Assembly: GCF_015160875.1 (NCBI RefSeq)
Contig: NZ_CP063374.1
Location: forward strand, 1,984,001 to 2,048,000
Length of the DNA stretch: 64,000 bases
Origin: Streptomyces chromofuscus
GTDB lineage: Bacteria; Actinomycetota; Actinomycetes; Streptomycetales; Streptomycetaceae
Reading direction: 5' to 3'
Below the pieces are notes generated by a model. That model had not been told where the DNA came from, did not search any database, and saw only the letters and a program-made list of their open reading frames with translations. Of this stretch, positions 53,752-61,316 are shown piece after piece. Numbering within the stretch: position 1 is the first letter of the stretch; each line of letters starts with the position of its first letter. The position numbers were made by a program, and so were the translations under genes.

Positions 53752-55239
53752 ATGGCCGACCCCAAGGGTTTCATGACCACCCCCCGCCAGGACTGGCCCC
53801 GCCGGCCGGTCGAGGAGCGGGCTCGGGACTGGAACGAGGTCTACGTCCCCGGGGCGCTGCTGCCCATCATCAACCAGCAGGCGGACCGCTGCATGGACTG
53901 CGGCATACCGTTCTGCCACCATGCCTGTCCGCTGGGCAATCTCATCCCGGAGTGGAACGACCTGGTCTCCCGGGACGACTGGCGGACGGCGAGCGACCGG
54001 CTGCACGCGACGAACAACTTCCCCGAGTTCACGGGGCGGCTGTGCCCGGCGCCGTGCGAGGCGGGGTGCGTGCTCGCCATCAACCAGCCGGCGGTCACCA
54101 TCAAGAACGTCGAGTGCGCGATCGCCGACCGGGCCTGGGAGGAGGGCTTCACGCCGCCGAGTCCGCCGGAGCGGCTGAGCGGGCGGACGGTCGCGGTGAT
54201 CGGTTCGGGGCCCACGGGGCTGGCGGCGGCGCAGCAGTTGACGCGGGCGGGGCACACCGTCGCGGTGTACGAGAAGGACGACCGGCTCGGCGGGCTGATG
54301 CGGTACGGGATCCCCGAGTTCAAGATGGAGAAGCACCATCTGGAGCGGCGGCTGGATCAGATGCGGGCCGAGGGGACCAAGTTCCGTACGTCGACGGCGG
54401 TCGGGCGGGACATCGGGGCGGCGGACCTGCGGTCGCGGTACGACGCCGTGGTGATCGCGACCGGGGCGACCGCCTGGCGTGAACTGGTCGTGCCGGGGCG
54501 GGAGCTGGCCGGTGTTCATCAGGCGATGGAGTATCTGCCGCTGGCCAATCGGGTGTGTGAGGGGGACCTTGAGGTCTCGCCGCTGTCCGCGGCCGGGAAA
54601 CACGTGGTGATCGTCGGGGGCGGGGACACGGGAGCGGACTGTCTGGGGACGGCGATACGCCAAGGTGCGGCGTCGGTGACGCAGCTGGACATCTACGCGC
54701 AGCCGGACGCCGAGCGGGACGACGACGCGGAGCCCTGGCCGACCTACCCCAAGATCTACCGGCTCTCGGCGGCGCACGAGGAGGCGCGCGATCTGGAGAC
54801 CGCGCCGGCGGCGGACGCGGACGCGCGGTTGTTCGCGGCGTCGACGCTCCGCTTCACGGGGGACGGGGAGGGGCATGTGCGGTCCCTGCACCTCGTGGAA
54901 GTGGACGCGCGGCGGCAGCCGGTGTCCGGTACCGAGCGCACCCTGCCCGTCGACCTGGTGCTGCTCGCGCTCGGCTTCTCCGGACCGGACCGGGAGGACG
55001 GTCTCATCGACCAGCTGGGGCTGGAGCTGGATCCCCGCGGCACGATCACGCGGGACGCCGGGTTCGCGACGAACGTCCCCGGCGTGTTCGCCGCGGGGGA
55101 CGCGGCGCGGGGTCAGTCGCTCATCGTGTGGGCGATCGCGGAGGGGCGGGCGGTGGCGGCGGCGGTCGACCGCCACCTGACGGGAAGTTCGGCGCTCCCG
55201 GCACCCATCGGGCCGTACGACCGGCCGATGGTGGTGTGA
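53752..55239 (+). CDS. gltD: Glutamate synthase small subunit-like oxidoreductase
   Basis: 495-aa NADPH-dependent oxidoreductase of the GltD family. The N-terminal Fe-S cluster Cys motifs are CMDCGIPFCHHACPLGN and CPAPCEAGC (to about residue 110); FAD binding is VAVIGSGPTGLAAAQQL (about 142-158) and NADPH binding VVIVGGGDTGADCLGTAIR (about 280-298). The C-terminal FAD motif is GVFAAGDAARGQSLIVWAIAEGRAVA. ATG 53752 has AAGGAAA 8-9 nt upstream, better than the ATG at 53734. No gltB is adjacent, so it is either a paralogue with another partner or a subunit encoded apart. Confidence 0.92.
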   Translation: MADPKGFMTTPRQDWPRRPVEERARDWNEVYVPGALLPIINQQADRCMDCGIPFCHHACPLGNLIPEWNDLVSRDDWRTASDRLHATNNFPEFTGRLCPAPCEAGCVLAINQPAVTIKNVECAIADRAWEEGFTPPSPPERLSGRTVAVIGSGPTGLAAAQQLTRAGHTVAVYEKDDRLGGLMRYGIPEFKMEKHHLERRLDQMRAEGTKFRTSTAVGRDIGAADLRSRYDAVVIATGATAWRELVVPGRELAGVHQAMEYLPLANRVCEGDLEVSPLSAAGKHVVIVGGGDTGADCLGTAIRQGAASVTQLDIYAQPDAERDDDAEPWPTYPKIYRLSAAHEEARDLETAPAADADARLFAASTLRFTGDGEGHVRSLHLVEVDARRQPVSGTERTLPVDLVLLALGFSGPDREDGLIDQLGLELDPRGTITRDAGFATNVPGVFAAGDAARGQSLIVWAIAEGRAVAAAVDRHLTGSSALPAPIGPYDRPMVV

Positions 55240-55410
55240 GGACGCGACCGGCGGCCCGACGGATCGGCACCGCCGGCCCCCGATCACCGGCGGCACGGGA
55301 AATCGGCGCCCCGGCCCCCGGCCACCGACGGCCCGTGAAATCGGCCCCCTCGGCCCCGGCCACCGGCATCCGGCCACCGGCGCCACCGTCACGCCCCTCC
55401 CGCGTACCCG
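55240..55410. repeat. Degenerate CCGGC-rich repeats between gltD and the AhpD-like gene
   Basis: Imperfect repeats of patterns such as GGCCACCGGC, CCCCGGCC and GTGAAATCGGC fill the 171-nt convergent spacer. No clean unit can be defined. Confidence 0.5.
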
Positions 55411-56064
55411 TCAGCGGCGGCGTTCGTCCTTCCCCGCGACCTTCGCCGTGGCGAGCGCCACCCGGTTCCACGTGTTGATCGTGCAGATCAGGCCGATGAC
55501 CTGGGCCAGTTCCCGGTCCTCGAAGTGCGCCGCGGCCTCCGCGTAGACGTCGTCGGGAACGCCGGCGTCGGCGACCAGGGTCAGGGCCTCCGTGAGGGCC
55601 AGCGCGGCCTGTTCCTTCGGTGTGTAGAAGTGGCGGGCCTCGCCCCAGAGGGCGACCAGGTGCAGCCGGTCCTCGCTCTCACCGGCCTTGCGGGCGTCGT
55701 TGGTGTGCATGTGCAGGCAGTACGCGCAGTGGTTGAGGTGCGAGGCGCGGATCTGGATCAACTCGACGAGCGCCGGGTCGAGGCCCTCGCGAGCCGCCGC
55801 GTCGAAGCCGATGAGGGCGCGAAAGGCCTTCGGAGCGGACTTGGCGAAGTCGAGCCGGGTCCGCTGGGCGTCGGCGGCGGCGATGGCGTCCGCGGCGGTG
55901 GGGGCGGGGGCCACAGGCGCCGCGATCACCGCGCGCGGCGTGTTCGTCGCGTCCAACGCGGTCGTCTCGTCCATCCCCTTCACCGCGGCGTTCACCTCGT
56001 TCACCGCCTGCACCGCGTTCGCCGCGTCAGTCGCTTTCATCGCGTGCGTCGTCTTCGTCGTCAT
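55411..56064 (-). CDS. AhpD-like carboxymuconolactone decarboxylase family protein
   Basis: 217-aa peroxidase-like protein. The core from about residue 68 contains RASHLNHCAYCLHMHTNDARKAGE, i.e. the CxxC redox pair and the following His of AhpD-type proteins, and RLHLVALWGEARHFYTPKEQAALALTEALT. An Ala/Val/Thr/Asn-rich extension of about 65 residues with repeated Val-Asn-Glu/Ala elements precedes it and is unusual. ATG 56064 with GTAGG upstream. Divergent from a MocR regulator 46 nt away, which probably controls it. Confidence 0.87.
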   Translation of the reverse strand: MTTKTTHAMKATDAANAVQAVNEVNAAVKGMDETTALDATNTPRAVIAAPVAPAPTAADAIAAADAQRTRLDFAKSAPKAFRALIGFDAAAREGLDPALVELIQIRASHLNHCAYCLHMHTNDARKAGESEDRLHLVALWGEARHFYTPKEQAALALTEALTLVADAGVPDDVYAEAAAHFEDRELAQVIGLICTINTWNRVALATAKVAGKDERRR

Positions 56065-56073
56065 GTCACTCAA

Positions 56074-56100
56074 CCTACGGCCCCAAAGACCGGATGTAGG
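56074..56100. promoter_or_regulatory. Candidate MocR operator
   Basis: CCTAC (56074-56078) and GTAGG (56096-56100) form short inverted arms around CGGCCCCAAAGACCGGAT in the 46-nt space between the divergent genes. Both promoters must lie here. Confidence 0.45.
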
Positions 56101-56110
56101 GTGCATTTCC

Positions 56111-57535
56111 ATGGCGGATTCATGGGTCAATTCATGGGTCGACCCGGCTCGGCACATCGGCGCCGACCTGCACCTGGAGCTGGACGGTCCGGACGGCCGC
56201 CGCGCCACCCTCATCCGGGCGCTGCGGGACGCGGTGCGCAGCGGCCGGCTGGCTCCGGGCACCCGCCTGCCCCCGTACCGCTCGCTCGCCGCGGATCTAG
56301 GTGTAGCCCGCAACACGGTCGCCGACGCCTACGCGGAACTCGTCGCGGAGGGCTGGCTGACCGCTCGTCAGGGGTCGGGCACCCGCGTCGCCGAGCGCGC
56401 CGAGCCCTTCGAGGGCAGCGCCCGGGTGGCAAAGAAGACGCCCGCACGCGCGCGTGGCCCCCGGCACGACCTCCGGCAGGGCACCCCGGACGCGTCCGCG
56501 TTCCCGCGCGCGGCCTGGCTCGCCTCCTACCGGCGGGCGCTCCAGCAGGCGCCCAGTGAGGCCTTCGGCCCTGGCGACTCCGGGGGCCGCCCAGAACTGC
56601 GCGAGGCCCTCACCGAATACCTGGCACGCGCGCGTGGTGTCCGCACCGAGCCCGGCCGGATCGTGATCTGCTCCGGCTTCGCGCACGCCGTCCGGTTGCT
56701 CTTCGGGGGCGGCGTCCTGCGCGGCCCGCTGGCGACGGAGGCCTACGGCCTCGACTTCCACCGCGAGCTGCTGGCCGCGGCCGGTGTCCGCACGGTCCCG
56801 CTCCCGCTGGACGAGGACGGCGCGCGCGTCGACCTGCTGGCGCGCGAGCGGGCCGTCCTGCTCACCCCCGCCCACCAGTTCCCCACCGGCGGCCCGCTGC
56901 ACGCCACGCGCCGCGCCGCCGTCGTCGACTGGGCACGCGCGCGGGGGGCCGTGATCCTGGAGGACGACTACGACGGCGAGTTCCGCTACGACCGCAAGCC
57001 CGTCGGTGCCCTGCAGGGCCTCGACCCCGAGCGCGTGATCCACATCGGGTCGGTCAGCAAGAGCCTGTCACCGGCCCTGCGCCTGGGCTGGATGGTGTTG
57101 CCGGAGCGCCACGTCGACGGCGTCCTCGCGGCCAAGGGCGAGCGTGAGGGCTGGACGAGCGTCCTGGACCAGCTCTGCCTCGCCGACTTCGTCGCCAAGG
57201 GGTCGTACGACCGTCATGTGCGGCGCATGCGGCAGCGGTACCGGAGCCGCCGGGACCGACTCGTGGCCACGCTCGACGAGCAGGCCCCGCACGTCGAGGT
57301 CACCGGCATCGCGGCCGGCCTGCACGCGGTGCTGCGGCTGCCGCCCGGCACCGAACGCTCCACGGTCGAGGCCGCCGCCCGGCAGGGCGTCGCCCTCGAC
57401 GGCCTCGCCGCGTTCCGGCACCCGCGGACCGACATGACCGCACCGGACGGCCTGGTCGTCGGCTATGCGACCCCCTCGGACCACGCGTACGCGGCGGCAC
57501 TGGAGGCACTGTGCGGCGTACTGCCGCCTCCGTGA
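56111..57535 (+). CDS. MocR-type GntR/aminotransferase fusion regulator
   Basis: 474-aa transcription factor of the MocR/PdxR family. An N-terminal GntR winged helix (LIRALRDAVRSGRLAPGTRLPPYRSLAADLGVARNTVADAYAELVAEGWLTARQGSGTRV, residues about 33-92) is fused to an aspartate aminotransferase-fold domain with the PLP Lys317 in GSVSKSLSPALRLGW and EDDYDGEFRYD for cofactor contacts. These regulators sense PLP or amino-compounds. It faces the AhpD-like gene, which is the common arrangement for MocR targets. ATG 56111. Confidence 0.93.
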   Translation: MADSWVNSWVDPARHIGADLHLELDGPDGRRATLIRALRDAVRSGRLAPGTRLPPYRSLAADLGVARNTVADAYAELVAEGWLTARQGSGTRVAERAEPFEGSARVAKKTPARARGPRHDLRQGTPDASAFPRAAWLASYRRALQQAPSEAFGPGDSGGRPELREALTEYLARARGVRTEPGRIVICSGFAHAVRLLFGGGVLRGPLATEAYGLDFHRELLAAAGVRTVPLPLDEDGARVDLLARERAVLLTPAHQFPTGGPLHATRRAAVVDWARARGAVILEDDYDGEFRYDRKPVGALQGLDPERVIHIGSVSKSLSPALRLGWMVLPERHVDGVLAAKGEREGWTSVLDQLCLADFVAKGSYDRHVRRMRQRYRSRRDRLVATLDEQAPHVEVTGIAAGLHAVLRLPPGTERSTVEAAARQGVALDGLAAFRHPRTDMTAPDGLVVGYATPSDHAYAAALEALCGVLPPP

Positions 57536-57537
57536 AC

Positions 57538-57583
57538 GCCCGGCGTCCCAGCCCGGCGCAAGCGCGGGGCTGGGACGCCCGGC
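57538..57583 (+). terminator. Terminator of the MocR gene
   Basis: Arms 57538-57554 (GCCCGGCGTCCCAGCCC) and 57567-57583 pair at 16 of 17 positions around a 12-nt loop immediately after the stop codon. Confidence 0.82.
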
Positions 57584-57595
57584 ACAAGCGCGGGG

Positions 57596-57695
57596 CGTGT
57601 GCGCGGGCGAAAGCATGGGGCGTGTGCGCGGGTGGAAGCATGGGGCGTGTGCGCGGGTGGAAGCGCGGGGCGTGCGCGCAAGAGGCAACGCTTAG
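57596..57695. repeat. 25-bp tandem array between converging genes
   Basis: Units start at 57596, 57621 and 57646 (e.g. CGTGTGCGCGGGTGGAAGCA plus TGGGG), with a degraded fourth from 57671 reaching the methyltransferase stop codon. Exactly 25 bp each, so no reading frame is kept. Confidence 0.88.
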
Positions 57696-58480
57696 GCCTT
57701 GCGCCCCACCGCCGCGTACCCGGGAATCACCCCGTCGTCCTGCCCCGGCACCGGCTCCCCCAGCTCCGGATGCCACTCGGGCACCACCACGACGCCGGGC
57801 TCGACCAGTTCCAGTCCGGCGAAGAAGCGGGCGAACTCCTCCCGCGAGCGCAGCGCGAGCGTGACCCCCGCGGCCCTGAGCTTGTCGGTGGCGGCGGCGG
57901 ACTCCTCCGGCGTGAAATCGGCGGTGGCGTGGGTCATCATCAGGTAGCTGCCGGAGGGGAGTTCGGACAGCAGGTCCGCGACCAGTTCGTGCGCGCCGTC
58001 CTCGTCGGGGACGAAGTGCAGCAGCGCGACGAGGGAGAGCGCCACGGGCCGGCCGAAGTCGAGGGTCTTCCGGGCCCCCTCGATGATGGCGGCCGGTTCC
58101 CGCACGTCCGCCTGGAGGTACTCGGTCACGCCCTCGGGCGTGCCGCGCAGCAGGGCCGCCGCGTGGGCGAGCACGATCGGGTCGTTGTCGCAGTAGACCA
58201 CGCGCGCGTCCGGTGCGACGGCCTGCGCGACCTGGTGCAGGTTGGGCTCGGTCGGGATGCCGGTGCCGATGTCCAGGAACTGCCGTACGCCGTTCCCGGC
58301 GAGCCAGCGCGTGGCCCGGTGCATGAAGGCGCGGTTGACCCGGGCCATCACCGGCACGCGCGGATCGAGGGCCAGCATCTGCCGGCCCATCTCCTCGTCG
58401 ACGGGATAGTTGTCCTTACCGCCGAGGTACCAGTCGTACATCCGCGCGGGATGGGGCTTGCTGGTGTCGATCCCGGTCAT
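57692..58480 (-). CDS. SAM-dependent methyltransferase, Streptomyces DUF574 type
   Basis: 262-aa protein of the large actinobacterial DUF574/methyltransferase family. The opening IDTSKPHPARMYDWYLGGKDNYPVDEEMG is diagnostic; then FLDIGTGIPTEPNLHQVA (SAM motif I, about residues 67-84), ARVVYCDNDPIVLAHAAALL and PVALSLVALLHFVPDE. Often linked to XRE-DUF5753/DUF397 genes, as here (next genes on the same strand). ATG 58480 with GGAG 7 nt upstream. Substrate unknown. Confidence 0.92.
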   Translation of the reverse strand: MTGIDTSKPHPARMYDWYLGGKDNYPVDEEMGRQMLALDPRVPVMARVNRAFMHRATRWLAGNGVRQFLDIGTGIPTEPNLHQVAQAVAPDARVVYCDNDPIVLAHAAALLRGTPEGVTEYLQADVREPAAIIEGARKTLDFGRPVALSLVALLHFVPDEDGAHELVADLLSELPSGSYLMMTHATADFTPEESAAATDKLRAAGVTLALRSREEFARFFAGLELVEPGVVVVPEWHPELGEPVPGQDDGVIPGYAAVGRKA

Positions 58481-58530
58481 GAGGCACTCCGTATGCATCG
58501 GACGTGAGGTGAAGTGATCAATTCAGCACC

Positions 58531-58558
58531 ACGATAGAGAAGTTGAGCCACAAACAAA
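58531..58558 (-). promoter_or_regulatory. Candidate promoter of the DUF574-type methyltransferase
   Basis: In an A+T-rich stretch, TATCGT (58531-58536) is preceded by TTTGTT (58553-58558) at 16-nt spacing on the minus strand, about 50 nt upstream of the ATG. Confidence 0.4.
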
Positions 58559-58591
58559 GAGCAGGTGAGGACACCAACAAGCCAAAGTCCA

Positions 58592-58867
58592 TCAGGACAG
58601 CAGGAAGTCGGCCTGCCCCGCCTTCGCGCCCTCGATGAACGCCGTCATCTCGTCGGAGGTGTAGATCAGCGCCGGCCCGTCCGGGTCGGTGGACTGCCGG
58701 ACCGCGATACGGCCGTCGGCGAGCTTCATCGCCTCCAGGCAGTTGCCCCCGTTGCCGCCGCTCCACGGCTTGTGCCAGCCCTCGCTGCCCAGTTCGCGGG
58801 CGGGCATGCCGTTGTAGATCCGCTCGGTGCGGACCCGCGGCCTGGGCTGGGACGTGATGCGATCCAT
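58592..58867 (-). CDS. DUF397 domain protein
   Basis: 91-aa protein with the DUF397 core: GWHKPWSGGNGGNCLEAMKLADGRIAVRQSTDPDGPALIYTSDEMTAFIEGAKAGQADFLL. Stop of the XRE gene and this ATG are adjacent (TGA ATG), so expression is coupled. DUF397 proteins are usual partners of XRE-DUF5753 regulators in Streptomyces (e.g. beside whiJ) and modulate development or antibiotic production in studied cases. Confidence 0.94.
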   Translation of the reverse strand: MDRITSQPRPRVRTERIYNGMPARELGSEGWHKPWSGGNGGNCLEAMKLADGRIAVRQSTDPDGPALIYTSDEMTAFIEGAKAGQADFLLS

Positions 58868-59728
58868 TCACAGCTCCTTGCGGAGATCCTCGAGGATCTC
58901 CTTCGTGCGATGTGCCGTAGCGGCCTGCGCCGCCATGCGGTCCATGACCTCGAGGTGGGTCGCCACCTCGACGCGCGCGTCCAGGTAGACGGCGCCGGTC
59001 AGGTACTCGCTGTAGACCATGTCCGGAAGTTCGGGCACGGCGAATCGGAACAGCACGAAGGGCCCGTACGTGCCGGGGTGCGGACCCGTGGCGAACGGGA
59101 CGACCTGCAAGGTCACATGGGGCAGCTTCGTGGCGTCGAGCAGCTTCTCGATCTGGGCACGCATCACCTCCGGGCCGCCGACCGGGCGGCGCAGCACGGT
59201 CTCGTCCATCACGGCCCACACCCGGGGCGCGTCCTGACGGGTGAGCAGTTCCTGGCGTTGCATGCGCAGTGCGACGTAGCGCTCGATGTCCTCGGGCCAG
59301 GTCTGGCCGACGGCCCCCGATCTCAGGACGCCGCGCGCGTAGTCCTCGGTCTGCAGGAGTCCGGGCACGAAGTGCGGTTCGTAGCTGCGGATGAGGGATG
59401 CGGCGCCCTCCAGGCTGACGTACATCGAGAACCAGCCAGGCAGGACGTCGTGGAACCGCTGCCACCAGCCGGGCTTGTTGGCCTCCTCGGCCAGTTCGAC
59501 GAAGGCGTCGGTCTCGTCGTCGGGGACGCCGTAGGCCTTCAGCAGCAGTTGGAGGTACGGGATCTTGAGGGCGACCTCGGCCGTCTCCATACGGCGGATG
59601 GTGGCGGGCGCGACGCGCAGCACGCGAGCCGCTTCCTCACGCTTGAGGCCGGCGCGTTCACGCAGGTCGAGCAGGCGCCGCCCGAGGACGACCTGACCGA
59701 CCGTAGGTGCCGACCTCGGCTCGCTCAC
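58868..59728 (-). CDS. XRE-family regulator with DUF5753 sensor domain
   Basis: 286-aa WhiJ-like regulator. The helix-turn-helix is VVLGRRLLDLRERAGLKREEAARVLRVAPATIRRMETAEVALKIPYLQLLLKAYG (residues about 10-64); the remaining 200 residues are DUF5753, with QRFHDVLPGWFSMYVSLEGAASLIRSYEPHFVPGLLQTEDYARGVL. It is divergent from an anti-sigma-like ATPase gene 250 nt away and coupled to a DUF397 gene. Confidence 0.95.
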   Translation of the reverse strand: MSEPRSAPTVGQVVLGRRLLDLRERAGLKREEAARVLRVAPATIRRMETAEVALKIPYLQLLLKAYGVPDDETDAFVELAEEANKPGWWQRFHDVLPGWFSMYVSLEGAASLIRSYEPHFVPGLLQTEDYARGVLRSGAVGQTWPEDIERYVALRMQRQELLTRQDAPRVWAVMDETVLRRPVGGPEVMRAQIEKLLDATKLPHVTLQVVPFATGPHPGTYGPFVLFRFAVPELPDMVYSEYLTGAVYLDARVEVATHLEVMDRMAAQAATAHRTKEILEDLRKEL

Positions 59729-59784
59729 ACTCCACCTCCGCTCTCGAAGTCCTGACAGCTGCGCGATTCACCCGGATCCCGTAC

Positions 59785-59842
59785 GAATCGTGTGCGATTC
59801 CCAACAGCCCAGCGGCGCCATTCGAAGGTCCATTCGAAGGTC
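59785..59842. promoter_or_regulatory. Candidate operators of the XRE-DUF5753 regulator
   Basis: GAATCG-TGTG-CGATTC (59785-59800) is a perfect 6+6 inverted repeat, and CATTCGAAGGTC occurs twice in direct tandem (59819-59830, 59831-59842), each copy holding the palindrome TTCGAA. Another CGATTC lies at 59764. All are in the divergent promoter region. Confidence 0.5.
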
Positions 59843-59925
59843 GTGGCCGACCTCGGGACCTCAACTGGCGCCGCATCACATGCTGTTGCGAGCAGTGTGC
59901 CATGACCATCCACTACGTCACACAG

Positions 59926-59946
59926 CACTCTGCAATTTTCAGAGTG
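59926..59946. promoter_or_regulatory. Inverted repeat before the ATPase gene
   Basis: CACTCTG-CAATTTT-CAGAGTG, a 7+7 perfect repeat with a T-rich loop, ends 32 nt upstream of the ATPase start. Could be an operator or a leader hairpin. Confidence 0.45.
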
Positions 59947-59978
59947 ACACTTGCCAAGCTGTTCGCGGCAGGGCGATA

Positions 59979-60602
59979 GTGGCAAGCGTGATTCCGTCCG
60001 CGCCCTTAGGAACAGACGCCGCCGCAGGCCCCTCCGGCCTCGGTGCAGCAGCGGCAGCCGACCCCCTGGGGTCCGCTGCCGAGCGCCGGTTCCGCTTCGA
60101 ACTGGCCGCACACCCGGGTTCTCCCGCGCAGGCCAGACGCCTGACGCGGACCCGGCTCACCGGCTGGGCCGTGTGCGAGGACACCTGCGACACGGCCGCG
60201 CTGGTGGTGTCGGAGCTGGTCACCAACGCGATCCTGCACACCGCGAGCGACGTCGTCGTCTGCGAGCTGCACGACGGCGACGAGCTGGTGCGCATAGCCG
60301 TGCGTGATCAGGGGTGCGCCGCGGGTGATCCCCACCCGTCTTCGGGCCGCGCCGAGGAGGAGCACGGGAGGGGACTGCTTCTCGTCGACGCGCTCGCGCA
60401 CGCCTGGGGCGCCCACGAGCACGGCCCAGGACTGCTGGTCTGGGCCGAGCTGCCGCGCCAGGCCGACGCCCCGCGCGGCGACCTCGGCTGGGGCGCCCGC
60501 CCCAAGCCGGGCCCGTCCGGCGGCTCCCGCGAGGACGACGACGAGGCACACGCGCGCGTGTGCCGGCCGCCACGCGGGGAAACGGGGACCGAATGGGTGT
60601 GA
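59979..60602 (+). CDS. HATPase_c anti-sigma-like ATP-binding protein
   Basis: 207-aa protein with a single histidine-kinase-type ATPase domain. N box SELVTNAILHTASD, G1 box VRDQGCAAGD and G2 box HGRGLLLVDALAHAWG are present; no dimerisation or receptor domain. Such RsbW-like proteins bind anti-sigma antagonists or, in these cassettes, act with XRE and DUF397 partners. GTG 59979 chosen because the gene for a longer frame would cover the operator region; the GTG at 59988 is possible. Overlaps the next gene by 10 bp. Confidence 0.88.
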   Translation: MASVIPSAPLGTDAAAGPSGLGAAAAADPLGSAAERRFRFELAAHPGSPAQARRLTRTRLTGWAVCEDTCDTAALVVSELVTNAILHTASDVVVCELHDGDELVRIAVRDQGCAAGDPHPSSGRAEEEHGRGLLLVDALAHAWGAHEHGPGLLVWAELPRQADAPRGDLGWGARPKPGPSGGSREDDDEAHARVCRPPRGETGTEWV

Positions 60603-61030
60603 GGGCCGCTTCCGTCGGCGGGCAGGCATTCGCCCTGGACACGCTCGTCCGCCTGAGCCGCGGGCTGCGGAGTACGGACGCACCGTCGCCGCGGCTGTCC
60701 GTGCCCGAGGGCATGACGGCCCCAGTGGGGTGCGACGCGGTGCAGGTGCCCGCCCGCTTCGGCCCGCTCGTCCTGCCCCGGCTGCCGCGCGTCGGATGCG
60801 TGTACGCCGACGACGCGCACTGGTGGTGGCTGGTCCCGTCCGACTCGGACTACGCCCTGGAGTGGCCCGCTCCGGCGCGCTACGCCATCGGCGCGGTCGT
60901 CCCCGAGACACCTCGCCTGATCCACCGCCCCGACGGCACCCTCCCCTACACCCCGCCGATCCCGCTCTACCTGGCGGTGTGCCGCATCATGGGAACCACG
61001 CCGAGCTGGTCACGCGCGGTCACCGCGTAG
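60593..61030 (+). CDS. Hypothetical protein coupled to the ATPase gene
   Basis: 145-aa protein of unknown function. No named domain recognised; features are an N-terminal half rich in Pro/Arg, a Trp-rich segment VYADDAHWWWLVPSDSDYALEWPAPARYAIG and a Pro-rich end with TLPYTPPIPLYLAVCRIMG. ATG 60593 has GGGGA 5 nt upstream and overlaps the ATPase gene by 10 bp, so it is a translation-coupled partner. Its position suggests a fourth member of the XRE/DUF397/ATPase cassette. Confidence 0.78.
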   Translation: MGVRAASVGGQAFALDTLVRLSRGLRSTDAPSPRLSVPEGMTAPVGCDAVQVPARFGPLVLPRLPRVGCVYADDAHWWWLVPSDSDYALEWPAPARYAIGAVVPETPRLIHRPDGTLPYTPPIPLYLAVCRIMGTTPSWSRAVTA

Positions 61031-61107
61031 CACTCCGCGAGAGGCGCGGCGCTTCGAGGCCACGGCCCCGCAGCCGACGCAGGCGGTGACCCCACGGCCA
61101 CCCCGAC

Positions 61108-61169
61108 GGCACAAGCCCCACCCCCAGCTCACCCACCCGGCACAAGCCCCACCCCCAGCTCACCCACCC
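61108..61169. repeat. Perfect 31-bp direct repeat
   Basis: Two adjacent identical 31-bp copies (61108-61138, 61139-61169) beginning GGCACAAGCCCCACCCCC, with a partial third. The rest of the 286-nt gap to the ABC exporter gene (61170-61316) is C-rich with no gene. Confidence 0.92.
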
Positions 61170-61316
61170 GGCGCAACCCGCGCCCGCACGCCCCCACCCC
61201 GCGACCCACACCCGCGCGCACCCCGGCGCACGCCCCCCACCCCCGCCGTGCGCCCTGCCCAGTCGCGGACCGTGCCGCGATAGTGGCCCTTCGTGCGGGT
61301 CCGGGGGAGGTCGACG

